64,000 bases of DNA from Methanogenium sp. (GCA_030595665.1 JAUVCV010000003.1:1-64000), one strand, 5' to 3'; shown: positions 8,280-21,507, counted from the first letter of the stretch. Notes: generated by a model from the letters alone, not told the origin. Numbers and translations are program-made.

Positions 8280-9320
8280 ATGAAAGGGCCATCTGAACCA
8301 GTTCTCCTCCTGGATATCGGGAGGGGGACTCAGGACATATTATTGTACTCACCCGGTCAGCCGGTTGAAAATTCAATCAAAATGATACTGCCGTCACCCA
8401 ATGTGATCACAGGAATAGCAATTGAGAAGGCTGCATCAGAGGGAAAGGCAGTCCATCTCGAAGGACCGGTGATGGGAGGGGGGAAAAATAGTCAGATGAT
8501 TAAACAATGGTTACCAAAAGGTCTGAAAATCTCTGCAACCCCTTCAGCAGCGCTATCCATTCGTGACAATCTTGATTATGTAAAGAAAATCGGCGTTACA
8601 ATCACCAATACTCCCCCGGAAGATGCCGTCATTATCCGGACGGGGGATTATATGAAAGCCGAACTGCAGGAGACATTTTCCCGGTTTGGGATACCATATC
8701 CGACAAATCTGGCAGTAGCGGTGCAGGACCATGGCTACAGCCCGGATATGAGCAACCGGAAATTCAGATTCCTCCATATGAGAGAAACACTCGAAAAAGG
8801 CAACTGGAATATCCACTCACTCATTCAGGACCCTCCATCCCCATCCATGACCCGGATGCAGGCAATTCGTGACACCGAACCGGACGCTCTGGTCATGGAC
8901 ACCGGCGCTGCCGCAGTTTTAGGTGCACTCGAGGACCCCATTATCCGCAAAGCTCAGGACAAAGGCGTCACCATCGTAAACGCAGGAAATGGTCATACTC
9001 TGGCATTTACCCTGAAAGGGGATGAAGTATGTGGCGTATTTGAGCATCATTCACGGGTGCTTTTGAATGAAGGAACATGCCAAAAGTTCCTGAAAAAACT
9101 TCAGAATGGCACCCTGACAAATGACGAAGTGTATGATGACCATGGACATGGAGCTGCAGTGAACCGCGCCTGCAATTCTTCACTCATCGCCGTTACCGGC
9201 CCGAACCGCATTAACATCCTCCCGGATGCATATCAGGCGGCACCGCATGGTGACATGATGCTGACCGGCTGTTTCGGACTTCTTTCAACATGGATGAAGA
9301 CCAGAACCGACAACCCCTGA
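8280..9320 (+). CDS. DUF1786 family protein (actin/Hsp70-like ATPase fold suspected)
   Basis: Conserved archaeal protein of 346 aa, start ATG at 8280, 30 bp after nrdD and probably in the same transcript. The N-terminus (LLLDIGRGTQDILLY) resembles the phosphate-1 loop of ASKHA-type ATPases, and a second glycine-rich block (VNAGNGHTLAFTL) near residue 237 resembles phosphate-2. I recall the Pfam family being described as a putative pyruvate formate-lyase activating enzyme, but no radical-SAM CxxxCxxC motif is present, so that name should not be taken literally. Its position next to a glycyl-radical-type enzyme is suggestive only. Confidence 0.75.
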   Translation: MKGPSEPVLLLDIGRGTQDILLYSPGQPVENSIKMILPSPNVITGIAIEKAASEGKAVHLEGPVMGGGKNSQMIKQWLPKGLKISATPSAALSIRDNLDYVKKIGVTITNTPPEDAVIIRTGDYMKAELQETFSRFGIPYPTNLAVAVQDHGYSPDMSNRKFRFLHMRETLEKGNWNIHSLIQDPPSPSMTRMQAIRDTEPDALVMDTGAAAVLGALEDPIIRKAQDKGVTIVNAGNGHTLAFTLKGDEVCGVFEHHSRVLLNEGTCQKFLKKLQNGTLTNDEVYDDHGHGAAVNRACNSSLIAVTGPNRINILPDAYQAAPHGDMMLTGCFGLLSTWMKTRTDNP

Positions 9321-9325
9321 CGTTA

Positions 9326-9502
9326 TTATTTTCTTTTATCCATACAGGGGCCCACGTATGCAGTTAAATTATGTGTGGTGCTTCTCCTCGCAATAGCCAG
9401 CGCAATCGCTGCAGCACAGATAAAACTGATCAGTGTTACAAGACCAATAACACCAACAAAAAGGAGACAAAAGACCATCAGACATGCAATATCCTGAATC
9501 AT
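9326..9502 (-). CDS. Small membrane protein (58 aa)
   Basis: Short leftward gene between the convergent DUF1786 gene and the RNA polymerase operon tail. The start at 9502 (MIQDIACLMVF) is chosen because a perfect AGGAGGT sits about 8 bases upstream (plus-strand acctcct at 9511-9517). Residues 5-38 form a long hydrophobic stretch, enough for one long or two short membrane helices, followed by a basic polar tail (ARRSTTHN). I do not recognise a family. The strong ribosome binding site argues that it is translated. Confidence 0.6.
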   Translation of the reverse strand: MIQDIACLMVFCLLFVGVIGLVTLISFICAAAIALAIARRSTTHNLTAYVGPCMDKRK

Positions 9503-9589
9503 ATGCGCATACCTCCTGATGTGGAGTGCATACATTCAGCTGAACATATTATTACATATAATTATTTAGAGAGAAAAAAAACGAGAAAA

Positions 9590-10039
9590 TTATTCAGCGT
9601 CGTCCTGGACGAGCTGAACATTCACAATATCGTGCTGGCGTTCTGCAAGACACTTTGCCTTGAAGATATTCTTACCTGCTTTGCCAATTGCAATGCCACG
9701 GTCTTCTTCTTCAACATCGATAAGCGCGACAAGTTCACCCTCTTCATTCTCCTCAAAGAGAATGGAGGTGACGCGTGCCGGAAGGAAACAATTCCTAAGG
9801 AACTGCTCTGCATCGTCGGAGTATTCAACAACCTCGATGCGCTTACCTAAGTCATCAGATGCCTTCTTGATGCTTGAACCCTGTTTGCCGATTGCACGAC
9901 CCATTTCACCGGGGTTTATAACGAAAATAAGGCGTTCATTTCTCTCGTCAATGATACAGTCTCTGCTTCCTGCACCGGTCAACTGTTCAAACTGAGCCAT
10001 AAGCTGAAGGCTCTGCTCATTTAATACAATTTCTCCCAT
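9590..10039 (-). CDS. nusA: Archaeal NusA-like KH-domain factor
   Basis: Archaeal NusA homologue, 149 aa, made of two tandem KH RNA-binding domains without the S1 and N-terminal domains of bacterial NusA. The two GxxG loops are visible as GRAIGKQGSSIKKA and GIAIGKAGKNIFKA. Start ATG at 10039 (MGEIVLNEQ), 1 bp from the stop of the L30e gene. It is the last gene of the RNA polymerase operon. Its exact role in archaea is not settled; RNA binding during transcription is inferred from the family. Confidence 0.93.
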   Translation of the reverse strand: MGEIVLNEQSLQLMAQFEQLTGAGSRDCIIDERNERLIFVINPGEMGRAIGKQGSSIKKASDDLGKRIEVVEYSDDAEQFLRNCFLPARVTSILFEENEEGELVALIDVEEEDRGIAIGKAGKNIFKAKCLAERQHDIVNVQLVQDDAE

Positions 10040-10040
10040 A

Positions 10041-10331
10041 TTATGCCCTCTTGAGTGAAAGGATATCTGATTCACCTGCATCAACAATTGCAAGTGCACT
10101 TACCATGTGGGGTCGGCCACATGCCTTTCCAAGCATTACACTCGAACCGTCAAATGTATAGACGAAGGTATCCTCTTTACCGGAAAGATATTCCATATAT
10201 TCTTCCGGACAATTCTTTGCAACAACAACCATCTGGGCTGTCTTGTTTTCAATGCATTCTTTTGTTGATTTCTGGCCGCTGAATACGTTTCCTGTTTTTA
10301 TTGCGCGGCGCAACGAAGTTTCGAAATCCAT
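10041..10331 (-). CDS. rpl30e: 50S ribosomal protein L30e
   Basis: L7Ae/L30e-family ribosomal protein of 96 aa, start ATG at 10331 (MDFETSLRRAIKTG). The family pattern is clear: GNVFSGQKSTKECI, then VVVAKNCPEEY and a C-terminal segment ending in VDAGESDIL. It sits between rpoA'' and nusA, its standard place in archaeal RNA polymerase operons. Spacing to both neighbours is a few bases, indicating one transcript. Confidence 0.95.
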   Translation of the reverse strand: MDFETSLRRAIKTGNVFSGQKSTKECIENKTAQMVVVAKNCPEEYMEYLSGKEDTFVYTFDGSSVMLGKACGRPHMVSALAIVDAGESDILSLKRA

Positions 10332-10341
10332 AATTATGTTC

Positions 10342-14147
<3,806 letters not shown>

Positions 14148-14159
14148 ATTTAGAACCCC

Positions 14160-15986
14160 CTATACCTGGTCCTCCAGGTGCATTCTGGGTGCGATACCCA
14201 TACTCTTCATCTCATCCAGGAGAAGTTTAAACGCATAACTCATCTCAACCGGATAGATATCAATTTCATTTCCACACGCGAGACATCGCGTAACATTTCT
14301 GTTACGGTCAAGGAAAGCAATCATTCCGCACTGGGCGCAGACATACTGCGTAACCTTGTCAGACTCATCAAGAAGTCTCTCCTTCAGAGCCATTGCCGCG
14401 CCATGTCCAATCATGACATCACGTTCCATCTCACCAAATCTGAGACCACCCTCACGGGCACGTCCTTCTGTTGGCTGACGGGTTAAGACCTGCACAGGCC
14501 CACGGGACCGTGCATGCATCTTCGAGGATACCATGTGGTAAAGCTTCTGGTAGTAGATAACACCGATATAAATATCTGCGTGGAACTGCCTTCCGGTAAT
14601 TCCATCCCGCATTACTTCGCGGCCATTATGGGAAAATCCAAGAGCTGCAAGCGATTTTCTCAGACTTGCTTCTGGCTCTCCGGAAAAGGCAGTAGCATTA
14701 ATGCGCCGCCCTTCCAGAGATCCAACCTTTCCTCCGAGCATCTCCAGCATATGTCCTATGGTCATACGGGATGGGATTGCATGCGGGTTAATGACGAGAT
14801 CCGGTGCAATGCCTGCTTCGGTAAATGGCATGTTTTCCTGGGGAACGATAAGTCCCACAACACCCTTCTGTCCGTGACGTGATGCAAATTTGTCACCAAC
14901 TTCCGGTATCCTGAGATCACGCGTCCGGACCTTAACAAGACGGGAACTGTTTTCTCCTTCAGTCAGGATGACAGTATCAACAATACCCCGTTCATTGCTC
15001 CGCATGGTGACAGAGGTGTCACGACGTTTCTCAACAGTGATCAGTTCACCGGATGGTTCTTCAAGGAACCGTGGCGGAGAGGTCTTACCAATAAGAACAT
15101 CCTTTTCATGAACAACAGTCTCAGGATTAATAATCCCGTCAGTGTCCAGATTCTGATAATATTCTGCTCCGTGTGCTCCGGCCACTTCTTCATCGGGAAC
15201 CTCGATTTTATCAACCTGGCCTCCCGGATACCGGCGTTCTTCGCCGTCATATGTACGGAAAAAGTGTGAACGTCCTACACCACGGTCAATAGATGCCTGG
15301 TTGAAAATAAGAGCATCCTCAATATTGAACCCTTCATATGAAAGAATAGCAACAACAAGATTCTGACCCGCAGGTCGGTCATCGGAACCAATGATCTTAG
15401 ATGTCTGTGTATGAACAAGCGGTTTTTGCGAATAATGGAGAAGATGACCACGGGTGTCCGGACGGAGTTTCATATTTGAACATCCAAATCCGAGCGCCTG
15501 TTTGATCATACCTGCACCCATGGTAACACGAGGTGATGCATTATGTTCAGGGAACGGAACATGTGCTGCTCCGATACCAAGAATGAGTGCAGGATCAATC
15601 TCAAGATGAGTGTGGTCAGGCGTGATTTCAAACTCATTCATCGCAATGAAGAGGTCTTCTTCTTCCTCTGCATCGATATACTCCACAATTCCCCGGGAGA
15701 CGAGATCCTGAAAGTCAATTTCACCAGATTTCAGCCACTCAATATCCTCTTCTGTGACCAGTGGCTTGCCTTCCTCAACCACAATCAGAGGCCGACGGGC
15801 ACGACCCCGGTCGGTATGAATAATAATATCCCCATTATATTCCTTATATGAGACATTAATCTCTGAGGAAAGATCGCCCCGCCGTCTCATCTTTCGGGTC
15901 CGTGAGACCAGCTCAACGGGTGAATCCGAAAGACCAATCAGCGCACCATCTACAAAAACACGGGACTTTTTCTGGACTTTACTCAT
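14160..15986 (-). CDS. rpoB1: DNA-directed RNA polymerase subunit B'
   Basis: C-terminal part of the split second-largest subunit, 608 aa. It carries the hybrid-binding region ([17 protein letters not shown]), the [14 protein letters not shown] block and a C-terminal zinc site ([11 protein letters not shown] plus CLACG). The split of B into B' and B'' is characteristic of methanogens and halophiles. Its start overlaps the rpoB'' stop by 4 bp. Confidence 0.98.
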   Translation of the reverse strand: MSKVQKKSRVFVDGALIGLSDSPVELVSRTRKMRRRGDLSSEINVSYKEYNGDIIIHTDRGRARRPLIVVEEGKPLVTEEDIEWLKSGEIDFQDLVSRGIVEYIDAEEEEDLFIAMNEFEITPDHTHLEIDPALILGIGAAHVPFPEHNASPRVTMGAGMIKQALGFGCSNMKLRPDTRGHLLHYSQKPLVHTQTSKIIGSDDRPAGQNLVVAILSYEGFNIEDALIFNQASIDRGVGRSHFFRTYDGEERRYPGGQVDKIEVPDEEVAGAHGAEYYQNLDTDGIINPETVVHEKDVLIGKTSPPRFLEEPSGELITVEKRRDTSVTMRSNERGIVDTVILTEGENSSRLVKVRTRDLRIPEVGDKFASRHGQKGVVGLIVPQENMPFTEAGIAPDLVINPHAIPSRMTIGHMLEMLGGKVGSLEGRRINATAFSGEPEASLRKSLAALGFSHNGREVMRDGITGRQFHADIYIGVIYYQKLYHMVSSKMHARSRGPVQVLTRQPTEGRAREGGLRFGEMERDVMIGHGAAMALKERLLDESDKVTQYVCAQCGMIAFLDRNRNVTRCLACGNEIDIYPVEMSYAFKLLLDEMKSMGIAPRMHLEDQV

Positions 15987-17557
15987 AATTGCTCCCGTTT
16001 CAGTTCTTCAACGCCAAAATTATAGAGCGCCTTGTTGACCACTTGCGCATCAGGGATACCTTTTGATATCTCAACCATCTGTGCAAAGTTTTTCACAAGA
16101 CCACAATTTGGACCTTCAGGTGTTTCGGATGGACAAATACGTCCCCACTGCGTCGGATGGAGATCACGAGCCTCAAAATGTGGCTGTGACCGTGACAAAG
16201 GAGAGATAACCCTTCTCAGGTGGGACACCACTGCCATGTGATCAATCCTGTCGAGAAGCTGTGACACACCAGTTCGGCCGCCAACCCAGTTACCTGTGGC
16301 AAGAGGATGGAGCAGACGCTCCGTCAGCACATCTGCACGAACAGCAGTGCCGATAGAGAGATCCCGGTGTCGCATACTGGCACGCTCAAGCTGATACTTG
16401 ATATCACGAGTCAGCCGGTTTAATGATATCCTGAAGAGATCTTCCATCAGATCCCCGGCAAGTTTGAGCCGCTTGTTAGAATAGTGATCCTTATCATCAA
16501 TTCTCCGGTTCTCAAGAACAAGATCAAAGCATGCCTCTGCCATTCGTCCAAGGAAATATCCCTTTGCAAGCCTGACACTCTCAACTGCCTGCTGGTATCC
16601 GGGGTCCTCTTCCTTTAGCCCTGCCGGCATCAGATAATTCAGATGCGGAAGGAGATAGTTATCAAGAACAAATTCTGCACGTTTGCGCTGGTAATCACGT
16701 GTCTGATTCGGAGCAAGCTTTTTCCCGACATACATGATTCCCTCTTCAGTATCATCGCATTCACTCTCTTCGAGATTCTGCATCATGAAGGTAAGAATCT
16801 GCTCATCGTCAGAAACCGCATGCACAACATCAAGATCACTGCCCAGACCAAGTCCCCGCATCAGGTCCACATACCTGAGATGACCGGCAACGGACGGGAA
16901 TGAGACCTCAAGAAGATTTTTACGGTTACGTTCAACAATGACAAGAGCACGATATCCACGGAACTGAGAGAATACTTTTGCAACATAGATTCTCTCACTA
17001 TACCGCTCCGTGTATTCGGTCATAATCTTGTTGGAGGCGAGATCCTCAAGTGTCATTAAAACACGTTCTGACCCGTTAACGATGAAATAACCGCCGGGGT
17101 CGTGAGAATCCTCTCCAGAGGAAATCCGTTCCTCATCAGACATTCCAAACAGATTGCAGCTTTGGGAACCGATCATTACAGGAAGCTGACCGATTGTTGT
17201 TACAACGGGCTCCTGGCGCTCATCACCCTGGACCAGAACCATATCCAGTCGGATAGGTGCCGCATAGGTCAAATTTCTAAGCCGTGATTCGCAGGGAAAC
17301 AGACCGGACTGGGAACCGTCCGCTTCTCTTACAACTGGTTTTAACACTTCTATTTTTCCAAGTTCAACCCACACGGGATCATTGTCTTTGCCACGCTGAC
17401 CGATATCAGTCTCAATAATCCGCTGTTCATCCACAACTTTCTGAAGGTTAAAATCCAGAAAATGGTTATATGAATCCAGCTGATGACGTGCTACATGTTC
17501 CCGTGAAAAATAGGCTGAAGATAATACATTTGTATCAAGCAGAGAGATCACCCTCAA
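15983..17557 (-). CDS. rpoB2: DNA-directed RNA polymerase subunit B''
   Basis: N-terminal part of the split second-largest subunit, about 520 aa, with the lobe, protrusion and fork regions: [19 protein letters not shown] and [22 protein letters not shown] are diagnostic. The start is uncertain. The frame opens at TTG 17557, and a GTG lies at 17551. However, a good GAGGGTGAT ribosome binding site occupies 17548-17556, and family members begin at the position of the Leu-Leu-Asp codons (CTG at 17542). A CTG or other non-ATG start is therefore possible. There is no in-frame ATG near the expected start. Confidence 0.96.
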   Translation of the reverse strand: MRVISLLDTNVLSSAYFSREHVARHQLDSYNHFLDFNLQKVVDEQRIIETDIGQRGKDNDPVWVELGKIEVLKPVVREADGSQSGLFPCESRLRNLTYAAPIRLDMVLVQGDERQEPVVTTIGQLPVMIGSQSCNLFGMSDEERISSGEDSHDPGGYFIVNGSERVLMTLEDLASNKIMTEYTERYSERIYVAKVFSQFRGYRALVIVERNRKNLLEVSFPSVAGHLRYVDLMRGLGLGSDLDVVHAVSDDEQILTFMMQNLEESECDDTEEGIMYVGKKLAPNQTRDYQRKRAEFVLDNYLLPHLNYLMPAGLKEEDPGYQQAVESVRLAKGYFLGRMAEACFDLVLENRRIDDKDHYSNKRLKLAGDLMEDLFRISLNRLTRDIKYQLERASMRHRDLSIGTAVRADVLTERLLHPLATGNWVGGRTGVSQLLDRIDHMAVVSHLRRVISPLSRSQPHFEARDLHPTQWGRICPSETPEGPNCGLVKNFAQMVEISKGIPDAQVVNKALYNFGVEELKREQL

Positions 17558-17562
17558 TAAGT

Positions 17563-17817
17563 TTATTTTTTCGGCCTCTTGACAACCATCCGGAACGATT
17601 CCGCACGGCCTGCCGTCTGGCTGTTTCTTACAATTCTAATAACATCATTGACCTTTCCATCAATCGTTTTCACAGCTGGATCGTCATGATAGATTTTGGG
17701 CAACTGGCTATAGTTGATCTTGTACTTCAGCAAAAGATCGTCTACTTCCTCCCGGGTCATTACGTGATGTTCCGGTACCATCACATGTTCAATTACAGAA
17801 AAATCTTTGGTGTCCAT
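17563..17817 (-). CDS. rpoH: DNA-directed RNA polymerase subunit H
   Basis: Small assembly and DNA-interaction subunit (Rpo5, homologous to the C-terminal domain of eukaryotic Rpb5), 84 aa. The family pattern HVMVPEHHVMTREEVDDLL leads into LPKIYHDDPAVK and a basic C-terminus (FRMVVKRPKK). It is the first gene of the rpoH-B''-B'-A'-A''-rpl30e-nusA operon, whose promoter must lie between here and tRNA-Lys or upstream of the tRNA. Confidence 0.97.
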   Translation of the reverse strand: MDTKDFSVIEHVMVPEHHVMTREEVDDLLLKYKINYSQLPKIYHDDPAVKTIDGKVNDVIRIVRNSQTAGRAESFRMVVKRPKK

Positions 17818-17903
17818 CTAACGCCCCTGATCAAAATACCTGATTCTTATTCAGATGCATCACCGCAAAAAATCACACATTGCGCCACATGCCTTTGTGG
17901 CAA

Positions 17904-17977
17904 CGGGCCTAGAGGGATTTGAACCCCCGACCACCTGGTTAAAAGCCAGGCGCTCTTCCTGGCTGAGCTATGGGCCC
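17904..17977 (-). tRNA. tRNA-Lys (anticodon UUU)
   Basis: Cloverleaf on the minus strand, 74 nt including discriminator G at 17904. The anticodon stem is CCTGG/CCAGG with loop CTTTTAA, giving UUU. The T-loop is TTCAAAT and the D-arm begins GCTCAG. The acceptor stem GGGCCCA/TAGGCCC has one C-A mismatch at pair 6-67. CCA is not encoded. It lies 86 bp upstream of rpoH on the same strand, with a TATA-like element at 18017-18030. Confidence 0.96.
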
Positions 17978-18016
17978 GATACACTGATCGAATCAGTATA
18001 CTAAGTGGGATGCGGA

Positions 18017-18030
18017 CATATATAAATTTA
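18017..18030 (-). promoter_or_regulatory. TATA-like element upstream of tRNA-Lys and the RNA polymerase operon
   Basis: On the minus strand the sequence reads taaatttatatatg, an archaeal TATA-box match, ending about 40 bp upstream of the tRNA-Lys 5' end. It probably drives the tRNA and may read through into rpoH. This is pattern matching only. Confidence 0.45.
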
Positions 18031-18181
18031 ACCCACGTTTAATAACCAAACAGTGCAAATCACCTCAGAAGGCAACAAATCCCGCGCATTTCATCCATAA
18101 CCGCCGATGAAAAAAAAAAGGATACAAAGAATGATAATGCATTAAAACACCGGAATATATTAACACCAGAGGAAGGATGAG

Positions 18182-18610
18182 ATGAAAAAAGAATGCAACC
18201 GGATTGAAGAAAAAATAATCTATATCCTTAGCTCAGGAACATACCTGATCTACGTATTCGTAGCTATCATCCTGCTCATCCTCGCCGCCCTGTCACTCAT
18301 GGACGCCATTACCGGATTTCGGATGATGCTGGACGGGTTTAAACAATCAGGTATGATGGAAGCATTGCATGCAGTGCTTCTGACAATTGTGATCATTGAA
18401 ATTATGGAAACGGTGACTGGCTATCTACGAACACATACCATACAAATACGCCCCATATTAATTGCCGGAATCACGGCCATGGTCAGAAGGCTACTGTTTT
18501 TTGACACTGAGCCACTGACAATACTTCTTTTGGGAGAGGTAGTCCTCGCAATTGTCGCCGTACTTATCCTCACAATAGCAATTGTTTACCTTGGAAAAAA
18601 AGAAAAATAG
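18182..18610 (+). CDS. PsiE-like (phosphate-starvation-inducible E family) membrane protein
   Basis: Four-helix membrane protein of 142 aa. Hydrophobic segments cover roughly residues 16-42, 59-78, 90-105 and 112-137. The second and third are linked by the family-typical stretch MEALHAVLLTIVIIEIMETV and IRPILIAGITAMVRRLLFFD. This pattern matches the PsiE family found in many archaea and bacteria; the biochemical function is unknown. It is divergent from the rpo operon and convergent with the receiver-domain gene. Confidence 0.8.
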   Translation: MKKECNRIEEKIIYILSSGTYLIYVFVAIILLILAALSLMDAITGFRMMLDGFKQSGMMEALHAVLLTIVIIEIMETVTGYLRTHTIQIRPILIAGITAMVRRLLFFDTEPLTILLLGEVVLAIVAVLILTIAIVYLGKKEK

Positions 18611-18629
18611 TATTTATTTAGATGACTTT

Positions 18630-19259
18630 TTATTTTTTCAGATGAAGATGCTCTTTTGATATCTGCTCAAGCCGTTCTTCCTGGAACTTAATACTCATCC
18701 TCATACTCTCAATCGCCTGCTGAATATTTTCTCCAACTTTAACGTTAGAATCATTGAGATTATACGTCGATTCCAAAATATTCAGAAGGCGGCGGGAAAC
18801 ATCCGCACTTTTGCTCAGCTTCTCATATTCTTCAATAATCTGAGAATCAGTGCCCTTGCTCTTCGCGTCCTCAATATCCAGATTAATCTTTTCCTGACGT
18901 TTCAGCACATATTCAATGGCATCATAGAGCTGACGATGAGTGGTCGGCTTCATGATATAATCTTCAATATAGGCGCCATATTCCTGTGCTTCATCAGGAG
19001 TCAGTTGCTTAGCCGTGAGCATCATTACCGGGACATCGACCGTTGATGCATTCATCTTAATGTTTTCAAGCGTTTCCCACCCGTCCATCGGCTCCATCAT
19101 AATATCCAGAAGAATCAGATCAGGCCTGACATCCTCCAAAACTTCCAGACATTCATTACCACTATAAGCCGCAATAGGTCGATACCCCCCTCGTTCAAGC
19201 ATCGCAACAAATACGTCAACGATCATCGGGCTGTCATCAACGATTAGAATTGTATACAT
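18630..19259 (-). CDS. Response-regulator receiver protein with C-terminal coiled coil
   Basis: Two-component receiver protein, 209 aa. The acidic pocket (VDDS, residues 8-10), the phospho-acceptor Asp in LILLDIMM (near residue 54), the conserved Thr in MMLTAK and the Lys in IMKP are all present, so phosphotransfer should work. After residue 125 a charged helical tail with heptad-like character (residues 125-205) replaces a DNA-binding output domain, suggesting a protein-protein output. It is 5 bp downstream of a roadblock-domain gene on the same strand. The cognate histidine kinase is not in the window. Confidence 0.92.
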   Translation of the reverse strand: MYTILIVDDSPMIVDVFVAMLERGGYRPIAAYSGNECLEVLEDVRPDLILLDIMMEPMDGWETLENIKMNASTVDVPVMMLTAKQLTPDEAQEYGAYIEDYIMKPTTHRQLYDAIEYVLKRQEKINLDIEDAKSKGTDSQIIEEYEKLSKSADVSRRLLNILESTYNLNDSNVKVGENIQQAIESMRMSIKFQEERLEQISKEHLHLKK

Positions 19260-19264
19260 ATTTA

Positions 19265-19633
19265 CTACTCCCCAATATTACCCGCAATAACCGCCAGTTC
19301 CCTTTTTAATGATTGTATATCGGCCGATTTATTAATAATTACCGTTATTAGCGCATTCTTTCCGGCACCCATAACAATAACTCCACCATCATCAACTTCT
19401 ACAAAAACTAAAGACGGACGTGATAAATGCACCAAACCTGCTGCTGCTTCAGCAGAGCCAAGAATAGTTGCTCCCATCGCTGCAAAAGAGGGAACAGAAA
19501 TACCCTGTTCAACTCTTTTCCCCATAAGCGCACCAGTACGTGAAACGATCACACACCCCAAAACGCCATCAAGGGCCACGCATGCATCCAGATGTGCTGC
19601 AATTTGCATTTTAACTGAAGATATATTACTCAC
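19265..19633 (-). CDS. Roadblock/LC7-domain protein
   Basis: Single-domain protein of 122 aa. A leading helix is followed by the strand pair LDGVLGCVIVSRTGALMG, a long helix rich in Ala and Gly, then VFVEVDDGGVIVMGAG and a C-terminal helix. This is the roadblock/LC7 topology known from MglB and dynein light chains, which usually dimerise and regulate Ras-like GTPases. It is the promoter-proximal partner of the receiver gene and is transcribed divergently from 19791. Confidence 0.82.
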   Translation of the reverse strand: MSNISSVKMQIAAHLDACVALDGVLGCVIVSRTGALMGKRVEQGISVPSFAAMGATILGSAEAAAGLVHLSRPSLVFVEVDDGGVIVMGAGKNALITVIINKSADIQSLKRELAVIAGNIGE

Positions 19634-19790
19634 GCCAATCCCCCGGGTAGATTATTAAGAACGAGTTCAGTTTGAATTTCATATCACATATATCTATTCA
19701 ATAATTTTGTGTGAACACAAGGCCTTATCCACCCAATAAATGGAAACGGGCAACAGATTTATTATATCACGATTTTAACTTTTAAACAGT

Positions 19791-20966
19791 ATGCAATTGC
19801 CTCGGGGGACACTGCATTCAGTTAAGAAGGACATTCAGTCATCCATCCTCTTTAAAGAAATTTCTGAACAAAAATTTACCGGCCACTGCAATATATATAT
19901 TAGCTCAGGCACTGCGTCGGTTGTATTCAGGGAAGGGAGATGTATACTAGCAAAAATAGGACAATTCTGTGGATTTGACGCATTTAAACGAGTTGAAATG
20001 GATCCCTCTACAGTTTCTGCAGAGCTGTATGTATTCACCACTATACAAATTGGACTAAGCACCGAATTCAATGCAGATTGCACAGTTGTTTTTCCAAAAA
20101 AAGCACCATTGCCCAAAAAAATGAATGAGGGGGGAGCAATACCAGAATCAAAAATAATGGCCGAAGTGAAAAGACAACAACGTTCCAAAGAAACAATCAG
20201 CCCGGACTCAACAAAGGATGTAAGCACATTTTTTGAATTCCGACCCGCGGTAAATCCAAAAATAAAAAAACCAAATAGCGATTTTCAGATACCACGGGGA
20301 AAATTTGTTTCAATTCAAAAATCAGTTCCACTCCTGAATGTTATCCGTTTAGCCGAGGAAAAAAATTTTACCGGATACATAATCATTGATATTGGAATTC
20401 GGAAAGCTTCCATTATTTATCGCAGTGGCATGTGCATTATGATTGATTATCCCCCAAAATATGGAGAAGAGGCAACCCGGGATATCCAACATGAATTTGA
20501 AAAGAGGGTAACAGCAGAACTATATGATTTGTCTCATCAGCAGATGGATGTCGCACTTGAATTCAATGATGGTTACTGGGCCAATAACTGGACCAAAGGG
20601 ACAGGAGTATCAATTACATCCATATCAAAAGGAATTATTGAAGAAAAAGAAAGAATCATTGAAAAAAATGGTCAGGATGGCTTTAACACATCAGATTCCA
20701 AAGCAGATGTCAAAATATCTGAATTATCAGAACATATCGACATCACCAAAATATCAGATAATGATATGCAGACTGCAGACGCACCTGATGAAGAAAATTT
20801 TGATGAATTCGCAAAAGAAGTTAACACTCTTGAAAATATGGACATGGAACTTATGGAGTCAAGAGTGAGAGAAAATTTCAAATATGTGATTAAAGAACTT
20901 GATCTCGATTACCTGATTATTGATACAAAAGCTGAAAAAAAACGGATCGGTGACATACATGAATAA
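19791..20966 (+). CDS. Protein with two copies of a DUF2226/PATAN-like domain
   Basis: Uncharacterised soluble protein, 391 aa. Two copies of one domain are visible, residues about 2-100 (starting LPRGTLHSVKKD) and about 164-262 (starting IPRGKFVSIQKS). Both share a P-R-G start, the FTG turn (KFTGHCNIYI / NFTGYIIIDI), a beta hairpin ending in a Gly (FREGRCILA / YRSGMCIMI) and the pattern AELY before a final Glu-Phe-Asn. This resembles DUF2226 or DUF4388/PATAN effector domains. A polar linker separates the copies, and an acidic helical tail follows. The next gene overlaps the end by 8 bp. Confidence 0.7.
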   Translation: MQLPRGTLHSVKKDIQSSILFKEISEQKFTGHCNIYISSGTASVVFREGRCILAKIGQFCGFDAFKRVEMDPSTVSAELYVFTTIQIGLSTEFNADCTVVFPKKAPLPKKMNEGGAIPESKIMAEVKRQQRSKETISPDSTKDVSTFFEFRPAVNPKIKKPNSDFQIPRGKFVSIQKSVPLLNVIRLAEEKNFTGYIIIDIGIRKASIIYRSGMCIMIDYPPKYGEEATRDIQHEFEKRVTAELYDLSHQQMDVALEFNDGYWANNWTKGTGVSITSISKGIIEEKERIIEKNGQDGFNTSDSKADVKISELSEHIDITKISDNDMQTADAPDEENFDEFAKEVNTLENMDMELMESRVRENFKYVIKELDLDYLIIDTKAEKKRIGDIHE

Positions 20967-21507
20967 AGATATTTATCTGGTTGCTTTAGGCGTAATTGTT
21001 GTTATCCTGTTTATTACATTGATTGTTCTGATATACAAAGTGTTTGACCTTCAGCAGAAGGTAGCTGATGGAAATAAACGGAAAATTCACGAAGAAAAAC
21101 CCGCTCAAACAAAGACAGAACAAAAAAACGAACACCAGGAAGAACAAATTATTGCTGGGCCGCAAAATACCATAATTTATGATGTCAACATCACAGAAGG
21201 AATTTCTGACATCAATGGAAGCATGAAACGGTATGCAATGAAATATAATCTTGATTCAGCAACGCTGGCATCAATGGACGGATTTTCAATCGCCTCATCA
21301 CATGCGGACAGTGAACAGGAAGCGGCAAACCTTACCGCACAATACCAGGAAAACACAATGACAGAAATTGGAAATACCCATATCATTCCACTCGAATACA
21401 GGGGCGAACAAATTCTGATAATGGTTAGAACCACCCAACAAATTACCAAAGAGCGGGCAGATATGATGGTACTGGATATAAGATCTATCCTCTCTCATTG
21501 GATCTGA
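20959..21507 (+). CDS. Membrane-anchored roadblock-like protein
   Basis: 182 aa from ATG 20959, overlapping the previous gene by 8 bp. One transmembrane helix (residues about 5-27, VALGVIVVILFITLIVLIY) is followed by a charged Lys/Gln/Glu linker, and then a cytoplasmic-type domain at residues 85-180. That domain has the order helix, ATLASMDGFSIASS, helix, IIPLEYRGEQILIMVRT, helix, which fits the roadblock/longin topology. The likely role is to tether a signalling module to the membrane. Confidence 0.7.
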   Translation: MNKDIYLVALGVIVVILFITLIVLIYKVFDLQQKVADGNKRKIHEEKPAQTKTEQKNEHQEEQIIAGPQNTIIYDVNITEGISDINGSMKRYAMKYNLDSATLASMDGFSIASSHADSEQEAANLTAQYQENTMTEIGNTHIIPLEYRGEQILIMVRTTQQITKERADMMVLDIRSILSHWI

